A DNA stretch of 64,000 nucleotides from Pseudomonas fluorescens (lineage in GTDB: Bacteria > Pseudomonadota > Gammaproteobacteria > Pseudomonadales > Pseudomonadaceae), in the NCBI RefSeq assembly GCF_002837185.1, contig NZ_KZ477993.1, positions 1-64,000 on the forward strand, in the 5' to 3' direction. Below the pieces are notes generated by a model. That model did no database searches and had not been told where the DNA came from. It was given only the letters and a program-made list of their open reading frames with translations. Of this stretch, positions 23,070 through 32,304 are shown piece by piece; position 1 is the stretch's first letter, and each line of letters opens with the position of its first letter. The translations under genes and the position numbers were made by a program.

Positions 23070-24512
23070 ATGCAGCTCAAAGATACCCAGTTGTTCCGCC
23101 AGCAAGCCTTTATCGATGGCGCTTGGGTCGATGCGGACAATGGTCAGACCATCAAGGTCAACAACCCGGCCACGGGCGAGATTCTCGGTACCGTGCCAAA
23201 GATGGGCGCTGCGGAAACCCGCCGCGCCATCGAAGCGGCCGACAAGGCTCTGCCGGCCTGGCGTGCACTCACCGCCAAGGACCGCGCCAACAAGCTGCGT
23301 CGTTGGTTCGAACTGCTGATCGAAAACCAGGACGATCTCGGCCGCCTGATGACTCTCGAACAAGGCAAGCCGCTGGCCGAAGCCAAGGGCGAAATCGTCT
23401 ACGCCGCGTCCTTTATCGAGTGGTTTGCCGAAGAAGCCAAGCGCATCTACGGTGACGTGATTCCCGGCCACCAGCCCGACAAGCGCCTGATCGTGATCAA
23501 GCAGCCGATCGGCGTGACTGCTGCCATTACCCCGTGGAACTTCCCTGCGGCGATGATTACCCGTAAAGCCGGGCCGGCCCTGGCTGCCGGCTGCACCATG
23601 GTGATCAAGCCCGCGTCGCAGACCCCGTTTTCGGCCCTGGCCCTGGTCGAGCTGGCGCACCGCGCCGGTATCCCCAAAGGCGTGCTGAGCGTGGTCACCG
23701 GCAGCGCCGGCGATATCGGCGGCGAGCTGACCAGCAATCCGATCGTGCGTAAATTGTCCTTCACCGGCTCCACCGAGATCGGTCGCCAGCTGATGGCCGA
23801 ATGCGCCAAGGACATCAAGAAGGTCTCCCTGGAACTGGGCGGCAACGCGCCGTTCATCGTGTTCGACGACGCTGACCTGGATAAGGCCGTCGAAGGCGCG
23901 ATCATTTCCAAGTACCGCAACAACGGCCAAACCTGCGTGTGCGCCAACCGCCTGTATATCCAGGATTCGGTGTACGACGCGTTTGCCGAAAAACTCAAGG
24001 TGGCCGTGGCCAAGCTCAAGATCGGCAACGGTCTGGAAGAAGGCACCACCACTGGCCCGCTGATCGACGAAAAAGCCGTGGCCAAGGTCCAGGAACACAT
24101 TGCCGACGCCTTGAGCAAAGGCGCCAAGCTGCTGGCCGGCGGCAAAGCGATGGAAGGCAATTTCTTCGAGCCGACCATCCTCACCGACGTGCCGAAAAAC
24201 GCCGCCGTGGCCAAGGAAGAAACCTTCGGCCCACTGGCGCCGTTGTTCCGTTTCAAAGACGAAGCCGACGTGATCGCGATGGCCAACGACACCGAGTTCG
24301 GCCTGGCCTCGTACTTCTATGCGCGTGACCTGGGCCGTGTGTTCCGCGTGGCTGAAGCGCTGGAATACGGCATGGTCGGCGTCAATACCGGGTTGATCTC
24401 CAACGAAGTGGCGCCGTTCGGCGGCATCAAGGCCTCGGGCCTGGGCCGTGAAGGGTCCAAGTACGGGATCGAGGACTACCTGGAAATCAAATACCTCTGC
24501 CTGGGCATCTGA
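23070..24512 (+). CDS. gabD: NADP-dependent succinate-semialdehyde dehydrogenase
   Basis: A 480-residue aldehyde dehydrogenase (the E. coli enzyme has 482). The start ATG 23070 has aagga upstream; the open frame before it is not coding. The catalytic residues are visible: Asn in TPWNFPA, Glu255 in LELGGNAP and Cys289 in NNGQTCVCANR. Lys180 in MVIKPAS is the cofactor-binding site. It oxidises succinate semialdehyde to succinate, the second step of GABA breakdown, and is co-oriented with gabT 179 bases downstream. Confidence 0.95.
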   Translation: MQLKDTQLFRQQAFIDGAWVDADNGQTIKVNNPATGEILGTVPKMGAAETRRAIEAADKALPAWRALTAKDRANKLRRWFELLIENQDDLGRLMTLEQGKPLAEAKGEIVYAASFIEWFAEEAKRIYGDVIPGHQPDKRLIVIKQPIGVTAAITPWNFPAAMITRKAGPALAAGCTMVIKPASQTPFSALALVELAHRAGIPKGVLSVVTGSAGDIGGELTSNPIVRKLSFTGSTEIGRQLMAECAKDIKKVSLELGGNAPFIVFDDADLDKAVEGAIISKYRNNGQTCVCANRLYIQDSVYDAFAEKLKVAVAKLKIGNGLEEGTTTGPLIDEKAVAKVQEHIADALSKGAKLLAGGKAMEGNFFEPTILTDVPKNAAVAKEETFGPLAPLFRFKDEADVIAMANDTEFGLASYFYARDLGRVFRVAEALEYGMVGVNTGLISNEVAPFGGIKASGLGREGSKYGIEDYLEIKYLCLGI

Positions 24513-24691
24513 CCGGCACGCGATTGCAGCAAACGCAGAGGGCACGAGAGCGCTGTCCCTTTGCGTGTTTCACACCGTTATTCGCAGTGGCCGGGAAAGC
24601 TGTGGCAGTCGATCATCGCATGCTGCCGTAGTTGCCTCTCCGCCACCTATCCTTGAACCACGCCGCCCGATGAGCGGCGAATGAGGACTTT

Positions 24692-25969
24692 ATGAGCAAG
24701 ACCAACGCATCCCTGATGAAACGCCGCGAAGCCGCTGTACCGCGCGGTGTCGGCCAGATTCACCCGATCTTCGCCGAATCGGCGAAGAACGCCACCGTGA
24801 CCGACGTTGAAGGTCGCGAGTTCATCGACTTCGCCGGCGGTATCGCCGTGCTCAACACCGGCCACGTGCACCCGAAAATCATCGCGGCGGTGACCGAGCA
24901 ACTGAACAAACTGACCCACACCTGCTTCCAGGTACTGGCTTACGAGCCCTATGTGGAAGTGTGCGAGAAAGTCGCGGCCAAGGTGCCAGGTGATTTCGCC
25001 AAGAAAACCCTGCTGGTCACCACCGGTTCCGAAGCGGTGGAAAACGCCGTGAAAATCGCCCGCGCCGCCACTGGCCGTGCTGGCGTGATCGCCTTCACCG
25101 GCGCTTACCACGGCCGCACCATGATGACCCTGGGCCTCACCGGCAAAGTCGTGCCGTACTCGGCCGGCATGGGCCTGATGCCGGGCGGCGTGTTCCGTGC
25201 GCTGTATCCGAACGAACTGCACGGTGTGAGCGACGACGACGCCATCGCCAGCATCGAGCGCATCTTCAAGAACGATGCCGAGCCGCGTGATATCGCTGCG
25301 ATCATCATCGAGCCGGTGCAGGGCGAGGGCGGTTTCTACGTCGCGCCTAAATCGTTCATGAAGCGCCTGCGCGAACTGTGCGACAAGCACGGCATCCTGC
25401 TGATCGCCGACGAAGTGCAAACCGGTGCCGGCCGTACCGGCACGTTCTTCGCCATGGAACAGATGGGCGTTGCCGCCGACCTGACCACCTTTGCCAAATC
25501 CATCGCCGGCGGCTTCCCGCTGGCCGGTGTGTGCGGCAAGGCCGAGTACATGGACGCCATCGCCCCGGGCGGCCTGGGCGGCACCTATGCCGGCAGCCCG
25601 ATTGCTTGCGCCGCCGCGTTGGCGGTGATGGAAGTGTTCGAAGAAGAACACCTGTTGGACCGCTGCAAGGCCGTCGGCGAGCGCCTGGTGACCGGCCTCA
25701 AGGCCATCCAGGCCAAATACCCGGTGATCGGCGAAGTGCGTGCCCTGGGCGCGATGATCGCGGTGGAGTTGTTTGAAGATGGCGACAGCCATAAGCCGAA
25801 CGCCGCTGCCGTTGCCGCGGTAGTGGCCAAGGCGCGTGACAAGGGCCTGATCCTGCTGTCCTGTGGCACCTACGGCAATGTGTTGCGCGTACTGGTGCCG
25901 TTGACCTCGCCGGACGAGCAGTTGGACAAGGGCCTGGCAATCATTGAAGAGTGCTTTGCCGAGCTGTAA
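24692..25969 (+). CDS. gabT: 4-aminobutyrate aminotransferase
   Basis: A 425-residue class III PLP transaminase. The PLP lysine is K269 in TTFAKSIAGGF. Asp/Glu contacts lie in LLIADEVQTGAGRTG, and the GSEAVENAVKIARAA segment binds the phosphate. It converts GABA and 2-oxoglutarate to succinate semialdehyde and glutamate, feeding GabD. A ribosome site (tgagga, about 9 bases) precedes the ATG. Confidence 0.95.
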   Translation: MSKTNASLMKRREAAVPRGVGQIHPIFAESAKNATVTDVEGREFIDFAGGIAVLNTGHVHPKIIAAVTEQLNKLTHTCFQVLAYEPYVEVCEKVAAKVPGDFAKKTLLVTTGSEAVENAVKIARAATGRAGVIAFTGAYHGRTMMTLGLTGKVVPYSAGMGLMPGGVFRALYPNELHGVSDDDAIASIERIFKNDAEPRDIAAIIIEPVQGEGGFYVAPKSFMKRLRELCDKHGILLIADEVQTGAGRTGTFFAMEQMGVAADLTTFAKSIAGGFPLAGVCGKAEYMDAIAPGGLGGTYAGSPIACAAALAVMEVFEEEHLLDRCKAVGERLVTGLKAIQAKYPVIGEVRALGAMIAVELFEDGDSHKPNAAAVAAVVAKARDKGLILLSCGTYGNVLRVLVPLTSPDEQLDKGLAIIEECFAEL

Positions 25970-26032
25970 GCGGCAAGCCACAAGCTTCAAGTAATAAACG
26001 CTTGCAGCTACTCGCTCCCACCTCGCTGCGCA

Positions 26033-26093
26033 AAGAAGCCGCCCCCTGAGCAAAAAACGCATATGCGGTTTTTTGCTCACGGGGCGGCTTCTT
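26033..26093. terminator. Long perfect hairpin after gabT
   Basis: A 13-bp GC-rich outer stem (aagaagccgcccc) and a 12-bp inner stem containing A6/T6 close on a gcatatgc tip, 61 nt in all, 63 bases after the gabT stop. The internal T-run allows termination from either side. The region between it and the amidase (26094-26325) shows no gene. Confidence 0.65.
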
Positions 26094-26325
26094 GCGTGAT
26101 GTGCAGGCATTACCGCTGGCCTGCTGCACCTCTTACCACATCCAGGACGGGGCAGGGCCGATCTGGCGCCGGCAAGACGATGGGACCTCGCACGAGGCTT
26201 TCCTGCCGGTGTCTTTATCTGACGGGCTCATCCCAACTCACTATGCGAAGCGGATGACATACATGTGCCTGGAGATCAGGCAGAGTTCCTGCTATCCACC
26301 CGTATATGCAGGAGGTTTTTCACTC

Positions 26326-27660
26326 ATGGCTCAACCTCATGGCTTCTTCCAGGGCAAAACCGTCGCAGAGCTTTCCCGACAGGTGCGCAACCAAGAGGTA
26401 CGTTGCGTTCAACTCACTCAGGCGGCGTTGGACGCTATCCATCAACTGAACCCTGCTATCAATGCCTTCGTCTCGCTTAACGTGGCTGAGGCACTTCACA
26501 CCGCACAATTGCTCGATAGGGAGATCGACGAGGGTCAGTATCGCGGGCCGCTGCACGGTATCCCCATCGCAATCAAGGACAACATCGATACTCGGGGTAT
26601 GCCTACGACGTATGGTTCTCACCTGTTTCAAAACCACTGGCCTACGGCTGATGCGCGTTGTGTCGCCCAGCTCAGGACAGCCGGGGCGGTGGTGGTTGGT
26701 AAAACGCTGACCAGTGAGTTTGCGCTCGGCCCTACGGGCGAATTTTCATTTCAGGGGCCGTCTCACAATCCTCACGACCTGAACAGGGTCACGGGTGGGT
26801 CCAGCGCAGGGAGTGCCGCAGCGGTTGCCGGGGGCATGGTCCCCATCGCGATCGGCACTGATACCGCAGGGTCCATTCGTATTCCAGCGTCTTTTTGTGG
26901 CGTGGTTGGGTTCAAGCCTAGTTACGGGCGCATTTCTCTTGAGGGGGTTTACCCTGTCAGCGCCACCCTGGACCATGTCGGTCCACTGGCTCAATGTGTA
27001 GAAGACATTGCCATACTGCTGGAGGTACTTAGCGTCTCGCCAATAAGCTGCGTGAAACCTGCCGACAAACCTCGGGCGGTATGGGTGGACCCCAAGGCGA
27101 TCCACGATGTGGACGAGCGCGTGCTTGCATGCTGCCGTGCACGATTCCACGCGATATTTGGTACCGAACAACGGGCCGTCGATTTCGAAGCGTTGATTCC
27201 AGCGGTTCAAAGTGCTTTTAAAACCATTCTGCTCGCAGAGGCTTACGCCGTGCACAGTGCTTACCTGGAGGATGAGGGCAGCCATTTCAGCAGTGAGCTG
27301 AGAACTCGCCTCGCATCGGGCAAAGCGATTAGCGCCTGGCAGTATCTGAATGCGCTGGGAAGCCGTAAGTTGCTGCAGAGCCAAGTGGCTGAACTATTCA
27401 AAGCAACCGATTTGCTGGTAATGCCATCCACCGCGATTACGCCACCACGGTTTGGTCTCAAGAGGGTCACTGTCAACGGCGTTGAACATCCCATTCGAGA
27501 GGCCATCAATGGCTTGACGAGCGTCTGGAACCTGCTTGGTTTACCCGCCATCAACGTCCCCGCCGGAACCGTGGATGGTCTGCCCTGCGGGTTGCAAATC
27601 ATTGCTGGCCCGAACCAGGATGAAAAGTTGTTGGCGTGGCTGGCGGCGCTGCAGGTTTAG
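26326..27660 (+). CDS. Amidase-signature hydrolase
   Basis: 444 residues from ATG 26326, set by aggaggt about 10 bases upstream. The amidase-signature triad is present: Lys84 in IAIKDNID, cis-Ser159 in TGGSSAGSAAA and nucleophile Ser183 in GTDTAGSIRIP. It hydrolyses an amide to acid plus ammonia; the substrate is not determined. The nearby oxidase of the tryptophan-2-monooxygenase type makes amides, so an IaaH-like role (indole-3-acetamide to IAA) is attractive but unproven. The length is near that of IaaH (about 455). It lies convergent to the oxidase/nitrilase operon. Confidence 0.85.
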   Translation: MAQPHGFFQGKTVAELSRQVRNQEVRCVQLTQAALDAIHQLNPAINAFVSLNVAEALHTAQLLDREIDEGQYRGPLHGIPIAIKDNIDTRGMPTTYGSHLFQNHWPTADARCVAQLRTAGAVVVGKTLTSEFALGPTGEFSFQGPSHNPHDLNRVTGGSSAGSAAAVAGGMVPIAIGTDTAGSIRIPASFCGVVGFKPSYGRISLEGVYPVSATLDHVGPLAQCVEDIAILLEVLSVSPISCVKPADKPRAVWVDPKAIHDVDERVLACCRARFHAIFGTEQRAVDFEALIPAVQSAFKTILLAEAYAVHSAYLEDEGSHFSSELRTRLASGKAISAWQYLNALGSRKLLQSQVAELFKATDLLVMPSTAITPPRFGLKRVTVNGVEHPIREAINGLTSVWNLLGLPAINVPAGTVDGLPCGLQIIAGPNQDEKLLAWLAALQV

Positions 27661-27661
27661 T

Positions 27662-27865
27662 CTGCGCGCTCCGGGGTTGGCGGCTGCGAACCTGGGCGAC
27701 GATGCAGGCATCACTGCCGCCATCGTAGGCCAGGTTGCAGGTGTGTATTACGGTGCGCAGGGCATTCTGCAGGTCTGGTTAAACGCACTGTGGATGCGGG
27801 GCCAGATCCACGCCATTGCCTTGGCGCTGATGCAGGTGCCGCAACAGGAAACCAGCCCATTCTGA
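27662..27865 (+). pseudogene. C-terminal remnant of an ADP-ribosylglycohydrolase
   Basis: In a frame different from the amidase, about 65 codons read like the C-terminus of DraG/ADP-ribosylglycohydrolase enzymes (ANLGDDAGITAAIVGQVAGV, then YYGAQGI), ending at TGA 27863-27865. The rest of the gene is absent and the amidase gene abuts it. The original gene was probably cut when the amidase segment arrived or by a deletion. Confidence 0.65.
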
Positions 27866-27869
27866 TGCG

Positions 27870-29069
27870 TTAATCCGCAATCACCATACCGATCAAAGGT
27901 ACGATCAACACCGTACTGATCGCCATGGACAATACGTTGCCGATATACGGATGCATGTAGTCAGGCAGGCGCCCGGCAATTGCGGAGGCCAGCGGCGGGG
28001 CGATCAGGGCTCCCAACAATGCGCTGGTTACAATCACTGTCGCGTTTCCGCCATAGGTCAAGACGGCAGCGGGCACCACAGACACGAGAGGCACATAGGT
28101 TGGGTACCAACCACGCTCGCGCCATTGCCGGCGCCACAGGATGATGCCGATCAGAGAAGTCAGCGCTTGACCTGCAATCAGGTGTGGCAACCATCCAGAT
28201 CCATAAGCGGGGCTCATGGGATTTAATGCATAGGCCAGCAATACCCCGGCGAGCAAACCCAGGCTGGCCCACTCATTGCCAAAGAATGGGGCTTCGGAGA
28301 AGTCCGCCAGCACGCGACGTAACGTCCAGCGTATGCCGTAGTCGGGTGTTTTCAGCGGGGGGGCGGGGGGAGGGATGCCGGCCTTGGTTTCAGTTGCACG
28401 GCTCACCAGCGCCGGGAGTGCGCGGCAGAGTAAAAATGCGACCACGCTACCTAACGCCATGCCCAGGACATTTCCAATCACCACTGGCAAACCCAGGGGA
28501 ATACAGAGGTAGTTGACCATCAGCAGACAGCTCGGCGTCACCAGAAGCGCACCGAGCAAGGCGCCGTTGAGCGTGACCTTCCATCCCCCGCCAAACAGCA
28601 ACACCATGGCCGCCGGAAGTGACACAAATGCAGCGAACGTTGGTTGCCAGGAATCCGCTGTCAGGGTCCAGCCCCAGATCGCGTTGCTCAGCAGCAGTCC
28701 CAGCAATGAACTGGTCACCAACCAAGGCCAGAGCCCCGTGCCGTAGGCGATGCTGAAGCCTTGCCAGGCTTGCGCGTACCGACTGGCCCAGTAACCGAAA
28801 GCACCACCGAGCAGCAGACCGAGTGATGCGAACTCGTGTTTGTAGAAGGCCACTTCGCTGATATCGCCGACCACCCAACGTAACCACGCTGTTGGCGAGG
28901 GCAGGCTGTCCATCATGTCGTTGTAACCTGGCCAGAGTACCGGTGCCGAGGTGGAGTAAGACACCGACAACGCAGTGAGTGACGCGACCAGGATGAGCGT
29001 GGCCGAGATCAGCATGACAAGGTGGCGAACAGATGAGTCCGATGACACTTTTGTGGGTATGTAATCCAT
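27870..29069 (-). CDS. Polytopic membrane protein, last gene of the oxidase operon
   Basis: 399 residues from ATG 29069 (ggagg, 8 bases upstream). About ten membrane segments are arranged as two similar halves, each with an FxxxEFASLGLLLG / FGNEWASLGLLAG block (around residues 75 and 275), so the protein arose by internal duplication. It starts 13 bases after the nitrilase stop. A transporter role for the substrate or product is plausible; I do not recognise the family. Confidence 0.7.
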   Translation of the reverse strand: MDYIPTKVSSDSSVRHLVMLISATLILVASLTALSVSYSTSAPVLWPGYNDMMDSLPSPTAWLRWVVGDISEVAFYKHEFASLGLLLGGAFGYWASRYAQAWQGFSIAYGTGLWPWLVTSSLLGLLLSNAIWGWTLTADSWQPTFAAFVSLPAAMVLLFGGGWKVTLNGALLGALLVTPSCLLMVNYLCIPLGLPVVIGNVLGMALGSVVAFLLCRALPALVSRATETKAGIPPPAPPLKTPDYGIRWTLRRVLADFSEAPFFGNEWASLGLLAGVLLAYALNPMSPAYGSGWLPHLIAGQALTSLIGIILWRRQWRERGWYPTYVPLVSVVPAAVLTYGGNATVIVTSALLGALIAPPLASAIAGRLPDYMHPYIGNVLSMAISTVLIVPLIGMVIAD

Positions 29070-29082
29070 GATCGACCCTCCG

Positions 29083-29970
29083 TCAGCGTGGCAGGCACGG
29101 GTGAAGGTGGTAGCCGAGCATCGTGTCATACAGGTCGCTCCGGCGATCCCGTTGCAGGTCGTTAAGGCTGTTCCAGATCGGCGCGCTGCGGGCGCTGGAC
29201 AAGTCGATGTCGGCGTAAATGATCGCTTGCTCGTCGGATGAGGCGATTTTGCCGATGGGCCAACCGTTGGTGCCGGCAATCAGCGAGCACCCCAGGTAAC
29301 GCGCATCCTGTTCTTCCCCGATGCGGTTTGCGGCAGCAATGAACACGTTGTTGGCGTGGGCGGCGGTCATGGTCAGGTAAGAGGCCATGCATTTGCCAGC
29401 TTCGTCGAACAGGGGCGGCGGGGTCCACACCCAGTTGTTCAGGCTGCAAATGATGTCGGCGCCTTGCTGAGTCAGTATGCGTGGGACTTCGGGGAACCAG
29501 ATGTCCCAGCAGATCAGTAAGCCTATGCGGCCTATGGATGTTTCAAATACGGGGAATCCAAGGTTGCCAGGGGTGAACCAGAGTTTTTCCTTGTTCCAGA
29601 GGTGGGCCTTGCGGTATTTGCCAATCAGGCCATCGGGGCCCAGCAGCACTGCCGTGTCGAACAGCTGCATGCCTTCGCGCTCGGCCAGGCCCGCCACAAG
29701 ATGTACTTGGTGAGCCTGGGCGAAATCCATCCACGCCCGCAGGCTGGGACCGCCTGGAACGGGTTCGGCATGTAGATAGGCATCATGGCGATTGTTGAAT
29801 AGATAACCGGTATTGGCCAACTCCGGAAGCACAATCAGATTGGCGCCATTATTCACCGCTTGCAGGGCAAGACTGAGGCTGGTTTCCAGGTTGGAGGCGC
29901 GATTGTGGGTACCGACTTGCGGATCAAATTGCACAACGGCGACGCGTACTGGGCTCGTGGAATCGTTCAT
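29083..29970 (-). CDS. Nitrilase-superfamily carbon-nitrogen hydrolase
   Basis: 295 residues with the complete Glu-Lys-Cys triad: Glu50 in LPELANTGY, Lys121 in YRKAHLWN and Cys154 in ICWDIWFPE. This looks like the amidase branch (CWDIWFPE), acting on an amide or carbamoyl group. It lies second in an operon after the frameshifted oxidase, whose expected product is an amide, so it may convert that amide to the acid. The substrate is not determined. Confidence 0.85.
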   Translation of the reverse strand: MNDSTSPVRVAVVQFDPQVGTHNRASNLETSLSLALQAVNNGANLIVLPELANTGYLFNNRHDAYLHAEPVPGGPSLRAWMDFAQAHQVHLVAGLAEREGMQLFDTAVLLGPDGLIGKYRKAHLWNKEKLWFTPGNLGFPVFETSIGRIGLLICWDIWFPEVPRILTQQGADIICSLNNWVWTPPPLFDEAGKCMASYLTMTAAHANNVFIAAANRIGEEQDARYLGCSLIAGTNGWPIGKIASSDEQAIIYADIDLSSARSAPIWNSLNDLQRDRRSDLYDTMLGYHLHPCLPR

Positions 29971-30085
29971 CGTGTAGACCTCTTTTTATTGTTATGAGCC
30001 CACCGGAGCAGGTGGGCGTTTAATAGAAAGTCTTTTTTGCTTGTGCGTCAGTAGGCTGTTTCCGTTAGGGTCGTAGGCAGCTGCT

Positions 30086-32027
30086 CTATCGATTTAGCGG
30101 CCCTTGATACCGGGGATAGTCATCCAGGGTAAAGCCCCCGTTGAACTTGGCGAGGGTGGTACTGCAGAGGTTGATCACTGCGTCGACGGCGCCACGTAGG
30201 CACGGCTCGGTCCAGCCCGCATCCACGGAAAACGATTCCCCGGCCAGATACAGGCCGCTGACATGGGCATAGTCCCGGTTGTACTGCATCAAGCTGACTG
30301 CGTCGTAGTAGGTCCCCGCGCGATAGAGCTTGGCGCAACCTAGTGCGTTCTTGTCGGTCACCCAGCGTTGGACGATGGCGTTTTGTTTGTCGATGTAGGG
30401 CGATATCGCCGTTTTGATATTGGCGCTGCGTAACAGGATGCGGTCCAGTTCCGTGACGCACTTATCGACCAAGGTTTGGTCGTCGAAAGAAGCCAGTTTG
30501 GTCGCGTCATCCTCCCAGGTGTAACTGAGCAAGATGCAGTCATAGGGATAGGCGTTGTGGTAGCGGTAGGTGTACACATCGTGGATAAAGCTGTCGGTGA
30601 CCATGATCTGGGGGATTTTTTTGTTTTTCGACAGAAAGCTTTTCTTGAGCGGCGCATAGACCTTGCAACTGGTTTCCCAGTGGGCGGTTTTGTAAGCATT
30701 GGTGACGGAATACGGCAGCATCGCCTGGCTGAAGTTTTCCAGCTGAATGTGTGTTTCGATAATCCAGGATGGCAGTGTCATGATCACTGCATCGAAATCT
30801 TCATGGCGTTCTGATGTGGCTCTGGGACTACTGACCTGCCAGTCATAGGTCAAGCGGATTTGGCCGTTTTCAAGCTTGGTCAAGCGAGTCACTGAGGTGT
30901 CGGTAAGAAAGCCCTTCCCGCGTTGCCGACTGTGATCATAGAAGGACTTGCCGTTTAACTTGGTCCATAAAAAGCAGGCACTCGTCCAGTGCCGTTAGCC
31001 CCAGGTAACGCGGCGCATCGAACGGCAAGTCATTGCAGTCTTTGAGGGTGGTTTCCCCTAGATACGGTGACGGAGCGGGATTGCCGTTAATGCCGACGCG
31101 CCCATGCACCAGTTGGAGTTGACTGCTGAAACCGAAGATCGCAGTACGTAAAGGATAGAGGCAGCACACGTCATAAAATGCCCCCCAACTGCCATCGCCG
31201 ATACCGATGGAATAGAAAAGTGTGGACTCTTCCTGGGTCATGCCGAGACCGCCAAAGTCCTCAGGAGTACGGGTGCTCCACGTAACGCTCGCCAACGCCA
31301 CCAAGTCACGAAAGGACAGGCTTTGGTAACGCGCGACGATAGCGGCCCATAAGGATTCCCATAGTGGCGTGCCATACATCTGGGCGACTTCGTGCGTCAT
31401 CTGATCGGCAAAACTGCGCCACTTGGCATACACCTCCTGCAATTTTTCTGTCGGAGGTGGCGTGTGGCCTTGCGGGTTTTTCCAGATAAGCATCTGTGGC
31501 TGTGGCGTTCCCTCAAGTAACCCTTCGCGCAGGTAAATGCCTGTGTCGCGTACATGCGATGTGCCTGGGTTGGGAAAGTCGGACAGCTGCAGTTCAAAGA
31601 GTTTGCAATAGTAGGCCAGCAGCGATTGCCCATCTAAAGGCGATTCACCTGCCTGATTGAACATGGGCATGCGCATGGCGCCCATTTCGAAGGGGGTCTG
31701 GCCCAGCATTGGAGATTGGCCGCGATTGAGCATCGATAGGTGACGCCCGCCAACCCGGTGAGACTGTTCCAACAATGTGACGTTGTTGAATCCGCACCGG
31801 AGTAATTCGCGCGCAGCGGTCAATCCGGTGATGCCAGCGCCAACGATGCAGATTTTGTAATCGGGTTGGGTTGCCTGGGCGATGCCAAAATCTTGTTCGA
31901 CCAATTTGCGATAGTTGAAGCACAAGTCCGGAGGACTTGGGAACCGGCCTCGCCATGACGATGGGGCGTGGGCTGTTAAGTGCTTGGCGACCAGGGCGGG
32001 GTAGTCGTAGGTGGATCCGATGGTCAT
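30086..32027 (-). pseudogene. Frameshifted L-amino-acid/tryptophan 2-monooxygenase-like flavoenzyme
   Basis: Two open frames (32027-30936 and 30892-30086) join across a +1 shift near 30944-30952. Read through, they give about 646 residues. The N-terminal part has the FAD motif ICIVGAGITGLTAARELL, a GG-arginine motif RVGGRH and FEMGAMRMP. The C-terminal part has LLSYTWEDDATKL and LYLAGESFSVDAGW, both characteristic of IaaM and phenylalanine 2-oxidase. Such enzymes convert the amino acid to its amide. The reading frame between the breaks stays open and coding-like in the +1 frame, so the break is recent or a sequence error. The start ATG has ggag about 9 bases upstream. Confidence 0.8.
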
Positions 32028-32304
32028 GGTTCATGCTCCAGAGTCTGCCCGGTCGGGAGGAATGACCGGCGGCAATGGCGAATGAATTTAGTACCGCGAG
32101 GAGGTGGCGGGGGGGTAGATCTTTGTGGTGAGGGTTGGGCGTCCGCTGGAGCGCGGGGCTGCCATCTTTCGACGGTCGTCCTACAGAGAAAATGCTATGA
32201 GTGATTGTTGTAGCCCAAGCGCAAAATGCGTTTTGGCGCAAGCTGCGCAGCGTGGAATAGAGACCTTGAAAAAAGCTGCGGGCAAGCCCCGTATTGCCCC
32301 CGAC

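Noticed and set aside
23055..24545. A 496-codon open frame on the minus strand over gabD
   Set aside because: It is the antisense shadow of a well-supported high-GC gene, with low-complexity Gly/His-rich product and no ribosome site.
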